A program made the translations under genes and the position numbers. Below, piece after piece: positions 1 through 8,969 of a stretch of 52,133 nt of DNA; position 1 is the first letter of the stretch; every line of letters starts with the position of its first letter. Origin of the DNA: Janthinobacterium agaricidamnosum NBRC 102515 = DSM 9628 (lineage in GTDB: Bacteria > Pseudomonadota > Gammaproteobacteria > Burkholderiales > Burkholderiaceae_D); assembly GCF_000723165.1 (NCBI RefSeq), contig NZ_HG322949.1, forward strand, positions 5,527,826-5,579,958, in the 5' to 3' direction. The notes under the pieces are model-generated. The model saw only the letters and a list, made by a program, of their open reading frames with translations, ran no database searches and was not told where the DNA came from.

Positions 1-307
1 CAAACACGTCCACTAGCTTTACAGCAGGTGGGGCATGATAGGTGAATGGATAAGCATAAATAGGCCCTACTTGGGCCGGTACCGCTAAGGGCGCCGGTAC
101 CGGCGCCCCTTGGTTGGCATCTTGGCTATCCAAGAACGCCTGCCGACGCTGGCGAGCCCAGCGCATACTCTCATCCCAAGTGGAGAAAGTATTCGAATCC
201 TTTTGATGCGAAACAGTGACCTTGGCACGGTAAGCGCCGTTGCGCTCTTCAATGTGAATGTACTTCTCAGAACGATGTTGTCGTTTTTTTGGCACGGGTA
301 ACTCCAT
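1..307 (-). CDS. Integrase N-terminal part (probable tyrosine recombinase), runs off window
   Basis: Reading the minus strand from an ATG at 307 gives an uninterrupted frame to the window edge (102 codons) starting MELPVPKKRQHRSEKYIHIE, then a stretch with ERNGAYRAKVTV and W-D-E-S-M-R-W-A-R. A short basic N-terminus followed by a small beta-rich arm-binding-like domain is what phage and island tyrosine integrases look like before the core-binding domain. The catalytic domain lies outside the window, so the family call rests mainly on this N-terminus and the setting: the gene lies just downstream of a tRNA-Arg 3' end and points away from it. The run of Pro/Ala/Val near codons 68-80 is a probable linker. 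It could instead be another DNA-binding protein of a mobile element. Confidence 0.6.
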   Translation of the reverse strand, partial: MELPVPKKRQHRSEKYIHIEERNGAYRAKVTVSHQKDSNTFSTWDESMRWARQRRQAFLDSQDANQGAPVPAPLAVPAQVGPIYAYPFTYHAPPAVKLVDVF

Positions 308-377
308 AGTGTTGGAATTACCGTATAGGGATAAGTGCACCAATTCTGACGCTGGTCGGGACACAATTCAGAAAATA

Positions 378-444
378 TTTTTGGGAATATTTTCCCAAAA
401 ACTTTCCCAAAACTTGACCAAGCGATCTTCATATTCCCAAAACT
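378..444. repeat. Short repeats resembling integrase arm-type sites
   Basis: Three direct copies of a TTCCCAAAACT-like motif lie at about 392-403, 404-414 and 434-444. An inverted copy (TTTTGGGAA, about 380-388) makes a palindrome with the first. They sit between the tRNA-Arg 3' end and the integrase start. Clusters of short direct repeats beside an attachment site are typical binding sites for the N-terminal domain of tyrosine integrases. That role is inferred from position only. Confidence 0.45.
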
Positions 445-466
445 GCCTGATAACCTGCAGTTTTAC

Positions 467-542
467 TGGTGCGGCTGACTGGGATCGAACCAGTGACCCT
501 TGGCTTCGGAGGCCAATACTCTATCCACTGAGCTACAGCCGC
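467..542 (-). tRNA. tRNA-Arg (anticodon CCG)
   Basis: The minus strand reads as a complete 76-nt cloverleaf starting GCGGCTGTAGCTCAGTGGAT. It has an anticodon arm TTGGC-CTCCGAA-GCCAA (anticodon CCG), a T-arm with GGTTCGATCCC and an encoded CCA end. The acceptor stem GCGGCTG/CAGCCGC pairs fully. It reads CGG codons. The integrase gene just downstream suggests that the 3' end of this tRNA is the attachment site of an integrative element. Confidence 0.95.
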
Positions 543-652
543 ACGGGGGGAGATACTTGAAGTGATGCGTAGGATACCGTTTTTCTTGAATCCCGTCCAT
601 GGAAAGTGTCGTATCTGGGGGGGATTTGATTCCAAAGAGGATTTTTTGAGTC

Positions 653-658
653 TATAAT
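653..658 (+). promoter_or_regulatory. Possible -10 box for the cytochrome gene
   Basis: A perfect TATAAT lies about 97 nt upstream of the cytochrome start. No -35 box is convincingly spaced: TTGATT at 626-631 is 21 nt away. Treat this as a candidate only. Confidence 0.3.
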
Positions 659-754
659 CGCAAATTCGGCGAACGTTTACATCCTGACATGCAAAAAAGA
701 TACGCCGCACAGCCAGAAGCCTTCAGCCACCAGCTAGATAATTGTAAGGAAATC

Positions 755-1360
755 ATGAGCGACGCACACAACGAGCACGAATCCGCAATCAGAACGCCGA
801 AGCAGCTGGTTGCTGCGGTTGTAGGCTTTTTCTTAGTCACCGTGATCGGGATTATCCTGCTGGTGCAGTTTGTGACGACGCAAAAATTGACGGGCCGCGG
901 CTCCGACAGCCAGGCTCCCGAAGTCATCGCCGAACGCCTGAAACCGGTGGCCGATGTCGGTTTCACGCTGAAAGACGCCAACGCGCCCAAAGTATTCCAG
1001 ACCGGTGAAGCGATTTATAACAGTACCTGCGTCGCCTGCCATGGTGCCGGCGTTGCCGGTGCGCCGAAATTCGGCGATGCCGGCGCGTGGGCGGCGCGCA
1101 TCGCCCATGGTTACGATACCGTCCTCAAGCATGCTTTGCTGGGCTTGAACGCGATGCCGGCCAAAGGCGGCAATCCCGACCTCGACGATTTTGAAATAGC
1201 CCGCGCGGTGGTCTACATCGCCAATGCGAGCGGCGCCAAGTTCAAGGAACCGGAAGCGCCTGCGCCAGCAGCAGCGGCCGCGCCTGCCGATGGCGCCGCG
1301 CCTGCCGCCGCGCCGGATGCGGCAGCCGCTTCCGCCCCCGCTGCGGACGCCAGGAAGTAA
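755..1360 (+). CDS. Membrane-anchored c-type cytochrome, cytochrome c5 family
   Basis: This 201-residue protein starts at the ATG preceded by AAGGA; a longer frame from 689 lacks a ribosome site. Residues about 18-40 form one hydrophobic anchor. The periplasmic part has a single haem site CVACH (C92, C95, H96), followed by GAGVAGAPKFGDAGAW and a probable axial methionine in NAMPAKGG (M134), as in the cytochrome c5/CytC family. The C-terminus is a low-complexity Ala/Pro tail of about 35 residues. Its role is electron transfer at the periplasmic face of the inner membrane; the partner cannot be told from this locus. It is a single gene, followed by a terminator. Confidence 0.88.
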   Translation: MSDAHNEHESAIRTPKQLVAAVVGFFLVTVIGIILLVQFVTTQKLTGRGSDSQAPEVIAERLKPVADVGFTLKDANAPKVFQTGEAIYNSTCVACHGAGVAGAPKFGDAGAWAARIAHGYDTVLKHALLGLNAMPAKGGNPDLDDFEIARAVVYIANASGAKFKEPEAPAPAAAAAPADGAAPAAAPDAAAASAPAADARK

Positions 1361-1410
1361 TCGCCTGGCTGTTGAGAAGCCTGATGTCCGCATCAGATTT
1401 CTGAGGTTGG

Positions 1411-1439
1411 AAAACCGCTCCATGATGGGCGGTTTTTTT
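1411..1439 (+). terminator. Rho-independent terminator after the cytochrome gene
   Basis: The stem AACCGCTC/GGGCGGTT with a short loop is followed by a run of seven T, 50 nt after the cytochrome stop codon. Confidence 0.8.
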
Positions 1440-1475
1440 ACGCCTGCGTCATCTGTGATGCCGGCCGCCCCCATG

Positions 1476-1514
1476 AAAAATGCCGCCAGGCTTGCGCCGG
1501 GCGGCATCGTCTTT
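1476..1514 (-). terminator. Terminator for the M13 peptidase gene
   Basis: ATGCCGCC/GGCGGCAT inverted repeat; on the minus strand it is followed by TTTTT. It lies just downstream of the M13 peptidase stop codon, which reads toward it. Confidence 0.6.
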
Positions 1515-1534
1515 TCAACGCCAGTTGAAACTGG

Positions 1535-3610
1535 TTACCACATGATCACGCGGTCTTTTGGCGCCAGGTACATCTGGTCGCCCGGTTTCACGCCGAAGGC
1601 GTCGTAAAAGCCAGGCTGATTGCGCACGGTGCCGTTGACGCGGAATGGGGCTGGCGAATGCGGGTCCGATTTCAGATACACCAACTGCTGCGCTTCACGC
1701 ATTTTCATGCGCCAGACTTGTGCCCAGCCGCTGTAGAAACGTTGCTCGCCGGTCAGGCCATCGATCAGCGGCGCTTTTTTACCGTTCAGCGACAATTTGT
1801 ACGCTTTATACGCAATCGCCAGGCCGGAGTTGTCGGCGATGTTTTCGCCGAGCGTCAGTTCACCGTTGACGAAATACCCCTTGACCGGGCTGAAGCCATT
1901 GTATTGGGCAACCAGTTGCTTGGTCTTGGCGGTAAAGTTCTTATGGTCGGCCTTGCTCCACCAGTCGCGCAGATTGCCGTCGCCGTCATATTGCGCACCC
2001 TGGTCGTCGAAGCCATGGCTGATTTCGTGGCCGATCACCGCGCCGATGGCGCCGTAGTTGACCGCGTCGTCAGCGTTGGCGTCAAAGAACGGCGCTTGCA
2101 GTATCGAGGCCGGGAACACGATTTCATTGAGTTCCTGGCTATAGTAAGCATTCACTGTCTGCGGCGTCATGCCCCATTCATCACGGTCGATCGGCTTGCC
2201 CAGCTTGTTCAGTTCACGCTCATGCGCGACCGCGTTGGCGCGCTGCACGTTACCGAGCAAGTCGTCTTTCGACACCGTCAGCGCCGAATAATCGCGCCAT
2301 TTGTTCGGATAGCCGATCTTGGTGGTGAACTTGGCCAGTTTGATTTGCGCCTGCTTCTTGGTCGCAGGGCTCATCCAGTCGAGCTTGTCGATGCTTTGCT
2401 TGTAGGCGGTCAGCAAGTTCTTGACCAGCGCTTCCATGCGTGCTTTGCGGTCAGCCGGAAAATATTGCTCGACGTACAGTTTACCGAGCGCTTCGCCTAT
2501 CGCGCCTTCCACCGTGCCGACGCCGCGTTTCCAGCGTGGCCGCATTTCGGTGACGCCGGTCAGCGTGCTGCCGTAGAAGGCGAAGTTTTCATCGACAAAG
2601 GCTTTTGACAGGTAGGCCGCATGGGCGTGCAGCACATGCCATTGGCAATAGGCTTGCCAGCTCGACAGCGGGGTTTTGTCGAGTACCGCGCTCAAGCCCT
2701 TCAGGTAGCTCGGCTGGCTGACGATGACGTAGCTGACCTTGCCGGCGATGCCGGTTTCCGCCAGGTAGGCATTCCAGTCGTAGCCCGGGATCAATGCGGC
2801 CAGTTTGGCGATCTCGACCTTGTTATAGGTTTTGACCGGGTCGCGGTTTTCGACCTTGCTCCACTGTACCTTGGCCAGTGCGGTTTCCACTTCCAGCACG
2901 GCCTTGGCATTGGCCGCGGCATTGCCGTCGCCGGACAAGGCCAGCATTTTTTCGACATGGGCCAGGTATTTGGCGCGGATGTCGGCTTTGCTCGCTTCCA
3001 GGTAATAATCGCGGTCGGGCAAGCCGAGGCCGCGCTGGACAAAATCGACCACGTACTTGGTCGAATCCCTGGCGTCCTGGCTGACGCCGAAGTCATATGG
3101 CGCGTTGACGCCCAGCCTGCTGTAATGGCCGAACAAGGCAGGCAATTCTTTTTTGTCCTTCAATGCGGCAATCCTGGCCAGTTCCGCATTCAGCGGGGTC
3201 AGGCCGAGTTCTTCCAGCTTTTTCTCGTCCATGAAGCTATTGTAGAAATCGCCGATCTTTTGCTGGTCCGACCCGGCGACCCGGCTGGCATTGCTGGCGG
3301 CCGCTTCGATGATGCCGCGCAATTGCAGCTGGGTATCGTCGTCCAGCTTGGCGAAACTGCCCCAGCTCGATTTATCGGCCGGAATTTCGGTGCTTTGCAA
3401 CCATTTACCATTCAAGTGAGTAAAGAAATCGTCCTGGACGCGCACGGCCGGGTCGATGTACTGGATATCGATGCCGGACACCAGTCCGGCCGGCGCGGCG
3501 GCTGTAGCCGCCACTGGCGCGGTTGTTTTAGCGGCATCGGCCGCTCCAGCCGTTCCGGCGACGCCGGCCAGCAAGCTCAAGGTGAGTGCGCTTAGCAAAT
3601 ATCGTTTCAC
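1535..3610 (-). CDS. M13-family zinc metallopeptidase (PepO/neprilysin-like), copy 1
   Basis: This 691-residue secreted peptidase has a signal peptide at residues about 1-24 (MKRYLLSALTLSLLAG, cleavage near AGA-AD). The M13 N-terminal lobe follows, then the zinc site HEISH (528-532). The third ligand motif GENIADNSG supplies E589 and D593. The family motif NAYYSQ-NEIVFPASILQAPFF sits before the zinc site, and the C-terminus ends in IMW, close to the usual end of the family. Length is normal for M13 (about 660-700). The family cuts small peptides of under about 50 residues outside the cytoplasm; the substrate here is unknown. It lies 174 bp downstream of a close paralogue in the same orientation, so the pair is a tandem duplication. 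Confidence 0.95.
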   Translation of the reverse strand: MKRYLLSALTLSLLAGVAGTAGAADAAKTTAPVAATAAAPAGLVSGIDIQYIDPAVRVQDDFFTHLNGKWLQSTEIPADKSSWGSFAKLDDDTQLQLRGIIEAAASNASRVAGSDQQKIGDFYNSFMDEKKLEELGLTPLNAELARIAALKDKKELPALFGHYSRLGVNAPYDFGVSQDARDSTKYVVDFVQRGLGLPDRDYYLEASKADIRAKYLAHVEKMLALSGDGNAAANAKAVLEVETALAKVQWSKVENRDPVKTYNKVEIAKLAALIPGYDWNAYLAETGIAGKVSYVIVSQPSYLKGLSAVLDKTPLSSWQAYCQWHVLHAHAAYLSKAFVDENFAFYGSTLTGVTEMRPRWKRGVGTVEGAIGEALGKLYVEQYFPADRKARMEALVKNLLTAYKQSIDKLDWMSPATKKQAQIKLAKFTTKIGYPNKWRDYSALTVSKDDLLGNVQRANAVAHERELNKLGKPIDRDEWGMTPQTVNAYYSQELNEIVFPASILQAPFFDANADDAVNYGAIGAVIGHEISHGFDDQGAQYDGDGNLRDWWSKADHKNFTAKTKQLVAQYNGFSPVKGYFVNGELTLGENIADNSGLAIAYKAYKLSLNGKKAPLIDGLTGEQRFYSGWAQVWRMKMREAQQLVYLKSDPHSPAPFRVNGTVRNQPGFYDAFGVKPGDQMYLAPKDRVIMW

Positions 3611-3723
3611 TTGTATCCTTTATTGATGTGTTGAATAAAGGGGTCGGAACGCTCTAGGCTTCCGGCCCGGATTTTGACTGTAGCACAGCGCCGGCGCTAC
3701 CGATAGTTTTTCCATATTAATAC

Positions 3724-3752
3724 AAAAAAGGCCATGTCCAATGGCCTTCTTT
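3724..3752 (-). terminator. Terminator between the two M13 peptidase genes
   Basis: The perfect stem AAGGCCAT/ATGGCCTT with a 5-nt loop is flanked by an A-run on one side and TTCTTTT on the other. It works on the minus strand for the upstream peptidase gene (stop at 3785), so the two paralogues are probably transcribed separately. Confidence 0.75.
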
Positions 3753-3784
3753 TATTCATTATTGACAAAATACTTGCCGAGAAA

Positions 3785-5839
3785 TCACCAGATAATCACG
3801 CGCTGATCGGGCGCCAGGTACATCTTGTCGCCCTCCTTGATGCCAAACGCATCATAAAAGGCAGGCTGGTTCACCATGACGCCATTGACGCGGAACTGGG
3901 CCGGCGCATGCGGATCGCTCTTGATTTGCACGATTTGCTGTTCTTCACGCATCTTGCTGCGCCATACCTGGGCCCAGCCGGCATAAAAACGCTGGTCGCC
4001 GGTCAAGCCGTCGATCACCGGCGCAGGCTTGCCGCCCAGCGACAGCTGGTACGCCTTGTAGGCGATCGCCAGGCCGGAATTGTCGGCGATGTTTTCGCCC
4101 AGCGTCAGCGCGCCGTTGACGTGGTAGCCCGGCAGCGGGCTGTAGCCGTCGTATTGTTTGCTCAGCGCATCGGCCTTGGCGCCGAAGTTCTTGCGGTCTT
4201 CCTTGGTCCACCAGTCGCGCAAATTGCCGTCGCCGTCGGACTGGCTGCCCTTGTCGTCGAAGCCGTGACTGATTTCATGGCCGATCACGGCGCCGATCGC
4301 GCCATAGTTGACCGCATCGTCGGCATTGGCGTCGAAGAATGGCGCTTGCAAGATCGCCGCCGGGAACACGATTTCATTCTTCGTCGAGTTGTAAAAAGCG
4401 TTGACGGTTTGCGGCGTCGTGCTCCACTCTTCGCGGTCGATCGGCTTGCCCAGCTTGCTGAGCTGGCGCTTGGCCGAAAAATCGGCGGCGCGTATCATAT
4501 TGCCGACCAGGTCGCTGGCGGCGATGCTCAGCGTCGAATAATCGCGCCATTTGTTCGGGTAGGCGATTTTCGGCGTGAACTTGGCCAGCTTGGCTTGCGC
4601 TTCCTTCCTGGTTTCAGGCCCCATCCAGTCGAGCGTATCGATACTTTGCTGGTAAGCGGCCAGCAAGTTCTTGACCAGTTGTTCCATGCGGACCTTGCGT
4701 TCGGCCGGGAAGTATTGCTCAACATACAGTTTGCCGACCGCTTCGCCCAGCGCGCTTTCGACCGTGCCGACGCCGCGTTTCCAGCGCGGCTGGTTTTCCT
4801 TGACGCCGCTGATGGTGGTGCCATAGAAGTCGAAGCTGGCGTCGACGAAATCTTTCGACAAGTAATTCGCGTAACTGCGCACCAATTGCCATTCAAAATA
4901 AGCTTTCCAGGTATCCAGGCCGGTTTTTTCAACGATCTGGTCGAAGCCGGTGAAGTAGCTCGGCTGGCTGACGATGACGTAATCGACCTTGGTCGCGATG
5001 CCGGACGCGGCCAGGCCCGATTTCAAGTCGTAGCCCGGGGTCAGCTCGCCCAGCCTGGCGATCTCGGTCTTGTTGTAGCGCTTGACCGGATCGCGGTTTT
5101 CGACCTTGCTCCATTGTATCCGGGCCAGCGCGGTTTCCAGCGCCACCACGGCCCTGGCGCTGGCGGCCGGGTCCTTGGCGCCCGCCATGTTCAGCATTTT
5201 TTCAACGTGCAATTGGTACTTCGCCTTGACCGGGGCCAGCTTGGCGTCGAGGTAATAATCGCGGTCCGGCATGCCCAGTCCGCCCTGCCCGACATAGGCC
5301 GCATATTTGGTCGATTCACGCGCATCCTGGCCGACATAGGTGCCATAGGGCGTGGCGACGCCGATCTGGTTCAGGTGGCTGATCAGCGTCGGGATGGCCT
5401 TCTTGTCGCGCACCGCGCGGATGCGGCCCAGTTCGCCAGCCAGCGGCTTGATGCCCAGCGCATCGAGTTTTTTCTCGTCCATGTAGCTGGTATACAGGTC
5501 GCCGATCTTTTTCACTTCGGAACCGGCTTTTACCGCCTGGTTTTTTTGCGCCGCTTCGATGATGCCGCGCAATTGTGGCTGGGTGTCGTCACGCAATTTG
5601 GCGAACGAGCCCCAGCTCGATTTGTCGGCAGGAATGTCGGTCGTTTTCAGCCACTGGCCATTCAGATGGGTGAAAAAGTCGTCTTGCGCGCGCATGCTGT
5701 TATCGATGTATTGCACCTCGATGCCCGAAACCGGCGCTGCCGCCGGAGCGGCGTCGACGGCAGGGGCGGCAGGGGCGGCGGGCGCGGCATTCGCGAAGGC
5801 AGCCAACAGGGTCAGGCTGCTCAAAAGATATCGTTTCAC
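3785..5839 (-). CDS. M13-family zinc metallopeptidase (PepO/neprilysin-like), copy 2
   Basis: This 684-residue secreted peptidase is strongly similar along its whole length to its downstream neighbour. It has a signal peptide (MKRYLLSSLTLLAAFANA), a short Ala/Pro-rich linker, the M13 N-terminal lobe, the zinc site HEISH (521-525) and GENIADNSG with E582 and D586. The C-terminus ends VIIW. All catalytic residues are present in both copies, so neither is a decayed duplicate. Differences cluster in the linker and the N-terminal lobe, which would fit diverged substrate preference (inference). The start ATG is shared in context with copy 1 (MKRYLLS). Confidence 0.95.
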   Translation of the reverse strand: MKRYLLSSLTLLAAFANAAPAAPAAPAVDAAPAAAPVSGIEVQYIDNSMRAQDDFFTHLNGQWLKTTDIPADKSSWGSFAKLRDDTQPQLRGIIEAAQKNQAVKAGSEVKKIGDLYTSYMDEKKLDALGIKPLAGELGRIRAVRDKKAIPTLISHLNQIGVATPYGTYVGQDARESTKYAAYVGQGGLGMPDRDYYLDAKLAPVKAKYQLHVEKMLNMAGAKDPAASARAVVALETALARIQWSKVENRDPVKRYNKTEIARLGELTPGYDLKSGLAASGIATKVDYVIVSQPSYFTGFDQIVEKTGLDTWKAYFEWQLVRSYANYLSKDFVDASFDFYGTTISGVKENQPRWKRGVGTVESALGEAVGKLYVEQYFPAERKVRMEQLVKNLLAAYQQSIDTLDWMGPETRKEAQAKLAKFTPKIAYPNKWRDYSTLSIAASDLVGNMIRAADFSAKRQLSKLGKPIDREEWSTTPQTVNAFYNSTKNEIVFPAAILQAPFFDANADDAVNYGAIGAVIGHEISHGFDDKGSQSDGDGNLRDWWTKEDRKNFGAKADALSKQYDGYSPLPGYHVNGALTLGENIADNSGLAIAYKAYQLSLGGKPAPVIDGLTGDQRFYAGWAQVWRSKMREEQQIVQIKSDPHAPAQFRVNGVMVNQPAFYDAFGIKEGDKMYLAPDQRVIIW

Positions 5840-5957
5840 GTAGAGTCCTCGGGTACATGGAAAATTACTGCGGCCAGGAAACCTGGCGGCAGTAATTCAG
5901 CAATGTAGCACGAGAAGCAACACATGACCACTGCATGCTAAAGTTGGTTTTGAACAA

Positions 5958-8183
5958 TTAAAACTTGGTTTCCAGCCTGACATTCAGCACGCGATAAGTG
6001 TCGGCCATGGTCTGCGCGGTTTGCGCCAGGCCGTTGCTGTCGACCAGGCGGCCGCTGTGGTAGTCGTCGGCCAGCAGGTTGCTGGCTGAAATACGTAGCT
6101 GGGTGCGCGCATTGAATTTCCACAAACCATATACATCCAGCACGCGCTTGGCGCCGCCGCTGACGGTTTCCGTCAAACTGGTTTGCACCGTGGTGGCCGG
6201 GGTCCAGTTGAAACTGCCGCCCAGCGTCAGCGGCACATCTTTCAGGCGGTAATCCAGGCCCAGGTTGGCGGTCTGTCTGGCTTGCTGGTCGAGCCGGTTA
6301 TTCGGCCCGGGAATACCGTCGACATTCGACCAGAAGCGGCTGTAATTGCTGCGCAAATCGATCGCAGGCGCATGCTCCATCAATTCCACGAGCTGGAATT
6401 TGGCTTCCAGTTCGATGCCGCTGGTGCGCGCATTGCCGATATTGGCCGGCGCCGACACCCAGCGCGGTCCGGTGCCGGTATTTTGCAAGCTGATGTCGCG
6501 CCGCATCAGCTTGTCGATGTTGCGCGTAAACCCGCCGATGCTGATGATGCCGCTGCGGCCCAGGTAATGTTCATAGGCCAGGTCGATGCCGGTCGCCAGT
6601 TCCGGCTTCAGGTTCGGATTGCCGATGCGGTCGGGCCGGGTCGCGCTGTTCAGCCGCGACAGCGATGGCAAGGCGATCAAGTCGTTCAGCGCCGGTGCCC
6701 GGTAGCTGCGCGTCAGGCTCATGCGCACCTGGTCTTTTTCATGGCCGGGAATGCGCCATACGCCATGCAGCAAGGGACTCCAGACACTGCTCTGGTTGAC
6801 GATATCGTTACCGGCCAGCTGGCTGGTGGTGCGGATGCCTTCCCAGCGCACGCCGAAATACGCGCCCCATTGCGGCGTGATATCCCATTCATCCTGCACA
6901 AAACCGGCAAAGCGGCGCGTGTCGGCGCTCAGGTTGTCGCCCGAATCGGCGAACGACGGCGCGCCGTTGTCGAGCGACACGCGGGTTTGCCGGCGCTGGT
7001 TCCATTCGGCATCCCAGCCGGCCGCCAGCAAATGGTTCTTGCCCAGCGGCACCGTATATTTACCGCCGCTATTGGCGCTGCGGTCGCGGGTGGTGTCGCT
7101 ATCGATGAACTGGTCGAGCAAGCCGCCAGTGGCGTTGTATTGATTGCGCCGTGCATCGCTGTCGCTGCGGCCGTTGCCGAAACCGAACTTGACGTCCAGC
7201 TTGGCCGCGCCCTGCATTTTATGGAGCCAGTTGCCGAAGCCGCGCAAGAACGTGCTGCTGGCGTGCGTGGCGCCGTCGGCGCTGGCATATTCCGCAGGGG
7301 CCGATCCACTGTCCTGGTCCAGCAAGCTGCTGATGCTGCCGTCGCTGCGGCTGCTCATTAAAAACGGCTGGAAATTGAGCGTGTCGCCGCCGTCGAATTT
7401 ATACGACAGGCGCGGCGTCAAATGGATGCCGCGCGAACGGCGCGCGGCGCCATCGCGCACCAGTTGCTCTTTCTGGATCTCGCCATCGCTGTCGCTATCC
7501 AGGTTATGGGTGGTGCTGAAATCTTGCTGGCGACTTTGAAATACCGACGCCGACAACAGATACGTCAGCGCGCCCTCCTTGCCCGGCACCGTCAGCGACA
7601 GATTCGGCCCATGCCGGCCTTGCTCGATACTGTCGCTCAGTTTCAGTTGCCTGTCGCGCTGCTGGTAACCGTCGCGCAACACGATATTGATGGTGCCGGC
7701 GATCGCCCGCGTGCTGTGTTCGGCCACCGGGCCGCGCATCACTTCGATCCGTTCGACCTGGTCGGGCGACAGGGCATCCATCGAAAAGCCGGCCGGCGGA
7801 CGCTCGCCGTTCAGCAGCACCTGGGTATAACCACTGCCCAGGCCGCGCATGCGGATTTCGCCGCCGCGTCCCGGCCGGCCGCCCATCGTCACGCCCGGCA
7901 AGCGCTTCAGGATATCGCCCAGGCTGGTGTCGCCATTGCGGTCCAGTTCTTCGCGGCCATAGACTTGCTTGGCCGCCGTCGACTGGCGCCGTTCATCCAT
8001 GTCGCTGGCGCGGCTGCCGTTGACGTTAATCTGCGGCAAGCTCTTACCATCGCGCTTGCCGAGCGTGTCATCCTGGCTGGCCGGAATAGTGGCTGGATCA
8101 GGATTTTCTTGAGGCGCGGCAGACAATTGACCGGCGCCGCCGCTGAGGAAAACCAGGCACGCGGCAGGAAGCAATTTACTCAT
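5958..8183 (-). CDS. TonB-dependent outer-membrane receptor
   Basis: The 741-residue protein is annotated from the ATG at 8183, which begins a good signal peptide (MSKLLPAACLVFLSGGAG). The frame extends upstream to 8276, but that part looks like leader. A plug domain (about residues 70-190) contains QVYGREELDRNGDTSLGDIL, then GGEIRMRGLGSGYTQVLLNG and DQVERIEVMRGP, the classic TonB plug motifs. The rest is beta-barrel sequence with alternating aromatic residues, and the protein ends in Phe as outer-membrane barrels do. The barrel resembles siderophore or haem receptors more than vitamin B12 receptors, but the ligand cannot be named. There is no TonB/ExbBD and no FecIR-like regulator beside it. 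A Spy-like gene lies upstream in the same direction. Confidence 0.92.
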   Translation of the reverse strand: MSKLLPAACLVFLSGGAGQLSAAPQENPDPATIPASQDDTLGKRDGKSLPQINVNGSRASDMDERRQSTAAKQVYGREELDRNGDTSLGDILKRLPGVTMGGRPGRGGEIRMRGLGSGYTQVLLNGERPPAGFSMDALSPDQVERIEVMRGPVAEHSTRAIAGTINIVLRDGYQQRDRQLKLSDSIEQGRHGPNLSLTVPGKEGALTYLLSASVFQSRQQDFSTTHNLDSDSDGEIQKEQLVRDGAARRSRGIHLTPRLSYKFDGGDTLNFQPFLMSSRSDGSISSLLDQDSGSAPAEYASADGATHASSTFLRGFGNWLHKMQGAAKLDVKFGFGNGRSDSDARRNQYNATGGLLDQFIDSDTTRDRSANSGGKYTVPLGKNHLLAAGWDAEWNQRRQTRVSLDNGAPSFADSGDNLSADTRRFAGFVQDEWDITPQWGAYFGVRWEGIRTTSQLAGNDIVNQSSVWSPLLHGVWRIPGHEKDQVRMSLTRSYRAPALNDLIALPSLSRLNSATRPDRIGNPNLKPELATGIDLAYEHYLGRSGIISIGGFTRNIDKLMRRDISLQNTGTGPRWVSAPANIGNARTSGIELEAKFQLVELMEHAPAIDLRSNYSRFWSNVDGIPGPNNRLDQQARQTANLGLDYRLKDVPLTLGGSFNWTPATTVQTSLTETVSGGAKRVLDVYGLWKFNARTQLRISASNLLADDYHSGRLVDSNGLAQTAQTMADTYRVLNVRLETKF

Positions 8184-8357
8184 AGGATCGCACAGGGTAG
8201 GGATGGCGCTGTGGCTGGCAATACAGCGTGGCTTCAGCAAGAACTTGTCAGCTTCATATTTTATGCGCCGCGCCACGGCTGCGGATGCCTCCGCGGCCGT
8301 TTTTTACTTTACGATACACATGCGCCCGTTTCACGCAACACTGGCGCTGCCGTGGTA

Positions 8358-8954
8358 TCAGGATCCCGGTACGCCCACGCCGCCCGCGCCGCCCATACCA
8401 CCCATACCACCCATACCACCCATGCCGCCCATGCCGCCGCGGCCGCCTTTGCGCCCGCCGCCGCCATCGCTCTTCGGACGCGCCGGCGCATCATGCCGGG
8501 GCGCGCCATCCATCACGCGCGCCAATTGTCCGCTCAGGAATTGGGCGACTTGCTGGCGCTGATGTTCATCGAGCGCATCGTTGACGGTCAGCCACCATTC
8601 GCGCAACTGTTTTTCTTCGGCGGCGCTGGCCGCCGTTTCCGCGTCCAGCGCCGGCGCCATGTCGCGCAATTCCAGTGTCGGCGCCAGCAAACCTTGCTGC
8701 AGCGCGGATTGCAGATGTTCGCGGCGCGCCGCCCGTTCGCGCAGCAATTGGCGGGTCTTGCTTTCCACTTGCTGCCACAGGATTTGCTGGTTGGCGTTCA
8801 AGTTCAACTCTTGCTTGAAATCTTGCGCCATCGGCAACAAGTCCTCCAGATGCATGTCCATCACGGGCAGCGCGTACGACGCGGCGGCGCTACCGGCAAG
8901 CACCATGGCCAGGCTCACACGGCGCAGCGCAGAACGGAGAGAAAATGAAGGCAT
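8358..8954 (-). CDS. Spy/CpxP-like periplasmic protein with Gly-Gly-Met repeat tail
   Basis: This 198-residue protein has a signal peptide (about residues 1-28, ending SYA). It is followed by an alpha-helical domain rich in Gln, Arg and Glu (LNLNANQQILWQQVESKTRQLLRERAARR), which resembles Spy/CpxP or heavy-metal-sensor proteins (LTxxQ-like; here L-N-A-N-Q-Q). The C-terminus is a disordered Lys/Arg/Gly segment, then five GGM units. Methionine-rich repeats can bind copper or silver, but no metal role is shown here. It is the first gene upstream of the TonB receptor (174-bp gap). A terminator-like hairpin sits in its leader. The Spy assignment is by general character only. Confidence 0.6.
   Translation of the reverse strand: MPSFSLRSALRRVSLAMVLAGSAAASYALPVMDMHLEDLLPMAQDFKQELNLNANQQILWQQVESKTRQLLRERAARREHLQSALQQGLLAPTLELRDMAPALDAETAASAAEEKQLREWWLTVNDALDEHQRQQVAQFLSGQLARVMDGAPRHDAPARPKSDGGGGRKGGRGGMGGMGGMGGMGGMGGAGGVGVPGS
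8388..8446. repeat. 9-bp tandem repeat encoding Gly-Gly-Met
   Basis: Near-perfect 9-bp units (plus strand CCCATACCA and CCCATGCCG) are repeated about five to six times in frame within the Spy-like gene. Copy number could vary by slippage. Confidence 0.85.
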
Positions 8955-8969
8955 GTGAATGCTCCAGAC

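Noticed and set aside
3734..5908. A 724-codon open frame on the plus strand over the second M13 gene
   Set aside because: It is antisense to a protein with intact zinc motifs; long antisense frames are expected in GC-rich genes, and this translation has no family character.
8388..8446. Short regular repeats as a CRISPR array
   Set aside because: The units are 9 bp, contiguous and in frame with a coding region; there are no spacers.
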